From Annulohypoxylon bovei var. microspora (Eukaryota; Ascomycota; Sordariomycetes; Xylariales; Hypoxylaceae): a DNA stretch of 64,000 nucleotides. Below the pieces are notes generated by a model that was given only the letters and a program-made list of their open reading frames with translations, did no database searches and was not told the origin of the DNA. Positions within the stretch are counted from its first letter, which is position 1. Every line of letters begins with the position of its first letter. The stretch spans positions 301,350 through 365,349 of the forward strand of contig MU405228.1 of the NCBI GenBank assembly GCA_022836615.1. The letters are read 5' to 3'. Positions 58,701 to 64,000 of the stretch are shown here, piece by piece. The translations under genes and the position numbers were made by a program.

Positions 58701-61700
58701 AAATTAATTAAATAATAATTTAATTAAAATATTTTAATAAACGATATATATATATAAATTTATATAAAATTATAATATATAATATATACGCGTATATGTG
58801 GAATAATAATAAGCAAATAAAGTTTAATAAATATTAAAATAAATATAAGATTATTATTATAAAAAACGGCGATAAAAAAAGAAAGCGGTTAATTACAAGA
58901 TGTAATATAAAAAGTATTTCCATACGCACGTAATTTATATAAATAAATATATATTAATTAAATTAAAATTAATGGTAAATATATAATAATGTTTAAAATA
59001 ATTACATTAACGTGTAATTAATTTAATTAATTTAATTTAATAAACCCAGTTTTATTTAAGTGGGGTTAAGTTAATTTAATTTAACGAAACCATCGTAAAT
59101 TAAATTAATATAATATAATATATTAATTATGGAATTTTAATGGATATTGAATTTTATTATTAATAATTATTAAAAATTATTATTAAATTTAATGGTAATA
59201 TTAATAAATATTAATAAAAAACTTCTATGGCAATTATTATAATAAATGAATATATATAACGTTAATAAAATTTTATTTTTAAATATAATAAATATTATAA
59301 TTATACATACAATTATTTTTATTAAATAAAATAAAATATATTATTATAATGGTAAAATTTTTCTTATTATTTATATATATATAATTATTATAACAATTAT
59401 ATTATTAATTATAAAATTTAATTTAAATAAAACGTGAAATTATTATATGTTTTTAAATATAAAAATAATAATAATAAAAACATTTAAACTTTATATATTA
59501 TAAATAATTTTATATATTACGAAACATATATTAAAATAAAGCCTTAAATTTAAGGAATTTATTAATATATATTATAACGTTATTAACGTTATAATTCGTA
59601 AATTATTTATAAAAATAATTTAAATTATATAATTTAAACTTTTTAACCTTATTATTATTTTAAATTAACGCTTTAATTACCATTAAAATTACCACTTTTA
59701 TACGTATTTTTAATTAACGATAATATTTTTTTAAACACGCTTTTAAATAACTTATTTCTTTAATAAATATATAATTTAAATTAATAATACCTTTGTAATA
59801 TCTTTAATTTAAAAGCTTTAAATCTAATATTAAACTTTTATTTAAATCGATAATAACCTATTTAAATTAATAATAACCCATTTAAATTAACGATAATTTA
59901 TTTAACTTAATTATAATTTATTTAAATTAATTATAACCCATTTAAATCGATTATAACTTATTTAAATTAATAATAACCTTCGTAATACCTTTAAATTAAA
60001 TTAAATTTCCATTTAAACGAATTAAAAAATAACAAGGTTAAATAAATGAATAATAATAAGCTTGCGATGTGGATTAAAAGGTGGCTTAATTTCGTAAAAG
60101 TTAACGACGATAATATAAATGAAAATAATTTTACGTAAAATAAAATTATTAATATAATATAAAAGATCTTTATATTTAATATACCATAATTAATTTAATT
60201 TAATTAATTATTTTATAAATTAATTATATTAATTTAATTAAGGTTATTCATGATTACATAATAAATTAATTACATTAAGGCCTTAATTAAATTAATGTAA
60301 TTATTCCGAACATTAAACTTAATATTATTATAATATTAAATTATTAATAATTATTTATTATTAAAAATTAATCTTATTTTTTAAATAATATTACTTTATT
60401 ATTATTTTATTTAAAATTAATATGGATTATTTTATTATTATATAATATTTAATAAAATTAAATTAATTAATAAAAATAAAACAAGATTTAATAAATTAAT
60501 ATTTTTATATAAATATATATTTATTATTAATAATTATTTAATTTAATAAGGAACTTTTTTTAAAAATGAAATTACCACACATTATTAAATTTTATAATAA
60601 ACTTATTAATAATTTTTAAACTTTATTAATAGTTTTATTAAATGAAATTATAAAAATGTATTAATAATATAAATTAAATCTTTTATTACATTATTTTTCA
60701 TTATAATGAAATCCCTTTTAATAAAAGTTAATAAATAATGGTTTTAAAAATAATATATTAATCTTTAATTAACTTATTTAATAATACGTTTAATTAGTAA
60801 AAAAAGGGAGAAGTAAACCCCGTAAAAACTTAAAAATAAATGTGTTAAAACCATTAATAAAGAAACTTTATAATAAGCCTTTTAAAGTTTTATAATTAAA
60901 GAAACCTTATAAAAAATCATTTAAAAATCCTTAATTAATAATTAATGAATAAGTTAACTTAGCTTTATTAGCACATAAAATAACAAAAATACGGGAAAAT
61001 TCTTCGCAAATAAAAAATTTAATTAAAAAATAATGAATAATTAAATAATTTCGATTTATTTATGGATTAAATTTAAAACTTTAAAAAGGTAATATATTAT
61101 AATTAATTAACTTAAATAACCCATTTAATAATACCATAGAAATTATTAAAAAAATAAAGGTTAAAAAAAAAAATATAAAAAATAATGTCGTGAAATGAAT
61201 TATAAATAACATGTGGAAAAAGGAAACGTTTTAAAAATTAATAATATATAAGTACTTATTAACGAATTAAGTTATTTAATGTATATAAATAATTAATATA
61301 ATTATATTAATTTAAAGCTTATATTAATATATAATTATAAAATTTATAAATTAAAATTATATTACTTTAATATAAATCAAGCATTTTTAAATATATTTAT
61401 TTGTTTTTATATTTTAAAAGGATAATTAATTTTATAAAAATATAAGAAATTATATTTGTTTTTATTATAATAAAATTTAATATAAAATCATTAATATGGT
61501 TATTATTAATAATATTAATAATAAATGGTAATAATTTAAAGGTTAAGTTTTAATATAATTTATTAAAATATTTTAATTTTTGTTTTTTATAAAGTTTTTT
61601 ATTAATGTTACTTTTAAATTTTAATTTATTTAAATATTTTTCATTAAAAAAATATATTATTTGTTTTTTAAAAATAAAATAATATTAACATTTATTATTA

Positions 61701-64000
61701 TTATAAGTAAATATAAATTACTTTTTATTTTAAGAATTAAATTAACCTTCCCTTTTAAAAAAATAAACTTAAAAAAATGATCGAATAAAATTAATAATTA
61801 ACTTTAAAATTTTGTCCGGTTTTCCCGGTTAACGGATAAGGATTTTAATAAATTTACGTTTAAATTTAAAGATTTATAATATTATATTACTTAATAAAGA
61901 TTAAGCAAAACGTACGAAAAGGAATTCACGTTTAATATTATAAAATAATTAATACATATAATTATAATATAAAGTTTTTTATTTAAAAAAATATTAAAAT
62001 TATAAATAAAATATATAAATTATTAATTTATATTTGTTTCTTTACCATTTAAAAATGATAATAAATTCTTTAAAATTAAACATTTTATAAATATTAAAGT
62101 AAAGAAATATAATATTATTTATCTTATTTACTTTAAGGAAAATTATTAAATTAAACGAATATTAATTTATTTTATTATTAATAAATTAAAAGTTTTTAAT
62201 TTTAAGAATTATATATATTTACTTAATAATGTAATAAATTTATAAGATTTAATAATTTTTATTACGAATATAAATAACTTCGCAAAACGATTTTAATAAT
62301 ATACGTTACTTAAATAATGAAATAAAATGGATATTAATTAAAGCTTATAAGGGGGGCAAATAATCGTGAGGGAATATTTAATAATTAAAGTTAATAATAA
62401 TAAAATAAAGTTTTATAATACATTAATATTAAAGAATTAATTTTCGATATTATTTAATTTACCATTAAAATTTAATTAAATGTAAAAATAATACATTTTC
62501 TTATAAAAGATTTTGTTAATAAAACGTATAATTATTAATATAATAAAATCAAAAAATGTGGTTAAATAAGCATATAATATATTTTTAATAATATAAGTTT
62601 TATTAATTATATTTTTACTTTATAATTAAACATTATTAATTATAATATAATAAACGTAATATATTAAATTATAATTAATACCATCATTATTTAAAATAAA
62701 AAAATGTAATAATGTTTTATAAAAATTAAAGTAAATAAAATGGTAAATATTAACATTAAAAAAAAAAACATTATTTAAAAGGTTTATAAAAATTAATATA
62801 AGTAATTTAAATATTTATTTTAACTTTATATTAAATGAAATTAAACCATTAATTATAATGAAAATAATGATTTAATTATAAAAGATTATAATATAAAATT
62901 AAAATTAAAGTTAATTTAAAATAAAAAATTAATGGCTTTAAAATAAATTTAATTAATTAAAACATATAAAGGTTAAAAGGATTTATATATAAACATAACA
63001 TTATATAAAGGTTAAATAATAAGGCATTAAAAATATTTTAAATTATATGAAGATTTAAATGTAAAAAAAAAAATTTTTAATGTATAAAAATGGTTAATAT
63101 TATAAATTTAATGTTACTTTTTAACATTACTTTATAAAAGTATTATTATTTAAGTTATATCCCGTTATAAAATCACTTTATTAAATTTAAAAACCTAGGT
63201 TTTTTACCATTTACTTTACCATAATTTCACGAATACACCTCCAAATAATATATAATTAACATTATTAAAATATTAAACTTTAATTATATTAAATAAAATT
63301 AATTATATTTAATTTAATTAAATATTACAAAAATTATAAGCGTTTAAAGTTTAAAAATAATTATAACGTTTATTATAATAGGTTTTTAAACATTACTTAT
63401 TTAATTAAACATTTAACTTATAAATAATAATTTAATTTTTACATTTTTTTTATATATATCTTTTAATATCTTAATAAATAATACGAATATAAAGTTTAAA
63501 GCAAATTTATTTAATTTAAAATTTAATTTTAATTTTTATAAAAAAGCTTTTAAAATTTTATCGATTTAATTTATAAAGATATTAAAGAAAATATATATAA
63601 AAATTATATATTATAAAAGAATTAATATATCTTGTTTAATTCTTCCCTAATTTTAATACAATTAATTTCATTTATTATAAAACGTTTTTAATTATTAAAT
63701 GAATATATTTATATAATAATAGTTATAATGGTGGTAAAATTATTAAAAAATGGAAATTAAAAAGCTTAAGTTTTTAAATTTTAAAAATAAAAATTACCTA
63801 AAATCATATAATATAACTTAAATAATAAAAAAGACATAACTTAATTACCCGAATAAAAACGCTTTATTTTATTATTTTAATTTAATAATATTTTTATTAG
63901 ATTTTAAGTTAGTTTTTTTAATTAATTAAAATTTTTATTAATAAACATAAGTTAATTTAAAGGACTTTACCATTTATATAAATTTATATACATTTTATTA
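55771..64000. repeat. Extremely AT-rich block (RIP-like heterochromatin), continues past window end
   Basis: From about 55,770 onwards, sampled 60-base lines contain only about 4-6 G or C, so A+T is near 90%. No reading frame reaches 60 codons. TpA-rich words dominate and CpA/TpG are sparse relative to TpA, while CpG-containing words such as AACG persist. Known: repeat-induced point mutation in ascomycetes converts CpA to TpA in duplicated DNA and leaves gene-free AT-rich blocks, including pericentromeres and dead transposons. The original element cannot be recognised. Small less-altered islands lie near 58,865-58,935, 61,815-61,850 and 62,345-62,375. Whether this is a centromere flank, a subtelomere or a buried repeat array cannot be decided here. 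Confidence 0.8.
59841..59980. repeat. 20-bp tandem repeat, seven units
   Basis: Seven consecutive 20-bp units start at 59841, 59861, 59881, 59901, 59921, 59941 and 59961. The consensus is TTTAAATTAATAATAACCCA, and most units differ at one to four positions. Similar words flank the array (TAATACCTTTGTAATATC near 59787 and CTTCGTAATACCTTT near 59978), suggesting a larger duplicated block. Confidence 0.85.

Noticed and set aside
55771..64000. Interpretation of the AT-rich block as mitochondrial DNA
   Set aside because: No mitochondrial gene, rRNA, tRNA or intron-encoded frame is visible, and A+T is higher than in usual fungal mitochondrial genomes.

Overview
The window reads as a nuclear chromosome segment of a filamentous ascomycete (Pezizomycotina, most likely Sordariomycetes). 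Evidence: genes split by short (about 50-80 bp) GT-AG introns with CTAAC-type branch points; a division-1 chitin synthase; a 7TM-RGS receptor of the kind found in filamentous fungi; FLC/TRP-like and DUF6590/DUF6594 families; and a terminal AT-rich block that looks like RIP-altered repeat DNA. No bacterial, viral or CRISPR feature was found, and I recognised no tRNA or rRNA gene by eye.

Layout: (1) 0.6-13.9 kb holds conserved genes: a five-exon 7TM-RGS receptor (-), chitin synthase (-), a soluble twin-cassette ABC ATPase (-), the proteasome chaperone UMP1 (+), and a UBL3/MUB-like prenylated ubiquitin-fold protein (-). (2) 13.9-17.7 kb is gene-free. (3) 17.8-24.6 kb holds a secreted Ser/Thr/Pro-rich protein (+), a beta-adaptin (-), EMC4 (+) and a small unknown protein (-). 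(4) 24.6-27.7 kb is a gene desert. (5) 27.7-35.7 kb holds FIG4 (+), TTI2 (-) and a type-B carboxylesterase (+). (6) 36.2-46.7 kb is an accessory-looking stretch: a nine-exon caspase-fold protein ending in a DUF6590 domain (-), a DUF6594 membrane protein (-), a small acidic protein (+), a small cytosolic protein (-) and a secreted Cys-rich protein (+), the last two sharing a sequence module. (7) 47.5-53.7 kb holds an F-box/ankyrin protein (+) and an FLC/TRP-like multispanning protein (-). (8) From about 55.77 kb to the end, the DNA is roughly 90% A+T, has no usable reading frame, and contains a clean 20-bp x 7 minisatellite.

The housekeeping genes serve endomembrane traffic (beta-adaptin, FIG4, EMC4), protein quality control (UMP1, TTI2), signalling (7TM-RGS, UBL) and the cell wall (chitin synthase, FLC). 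They show no common pathway and are probably only neighbours. The most interesting candidate for an undescribed system is the caspase-DUF6590 gene with the adjacent DUF6594 membrane protein: a predicted Cys-His protease beside a predicted membrane protein. Two genes carry in-frame stops that look like lesions: the chitin synthase (TAG, 8342-8344) and the F-box/ankyrin gene (TGA, 49938-49940).

All exon joins were worked out by hand from splice signals, frame continuity and remembered family patterns. Family names rest on recognition, not on a database search.
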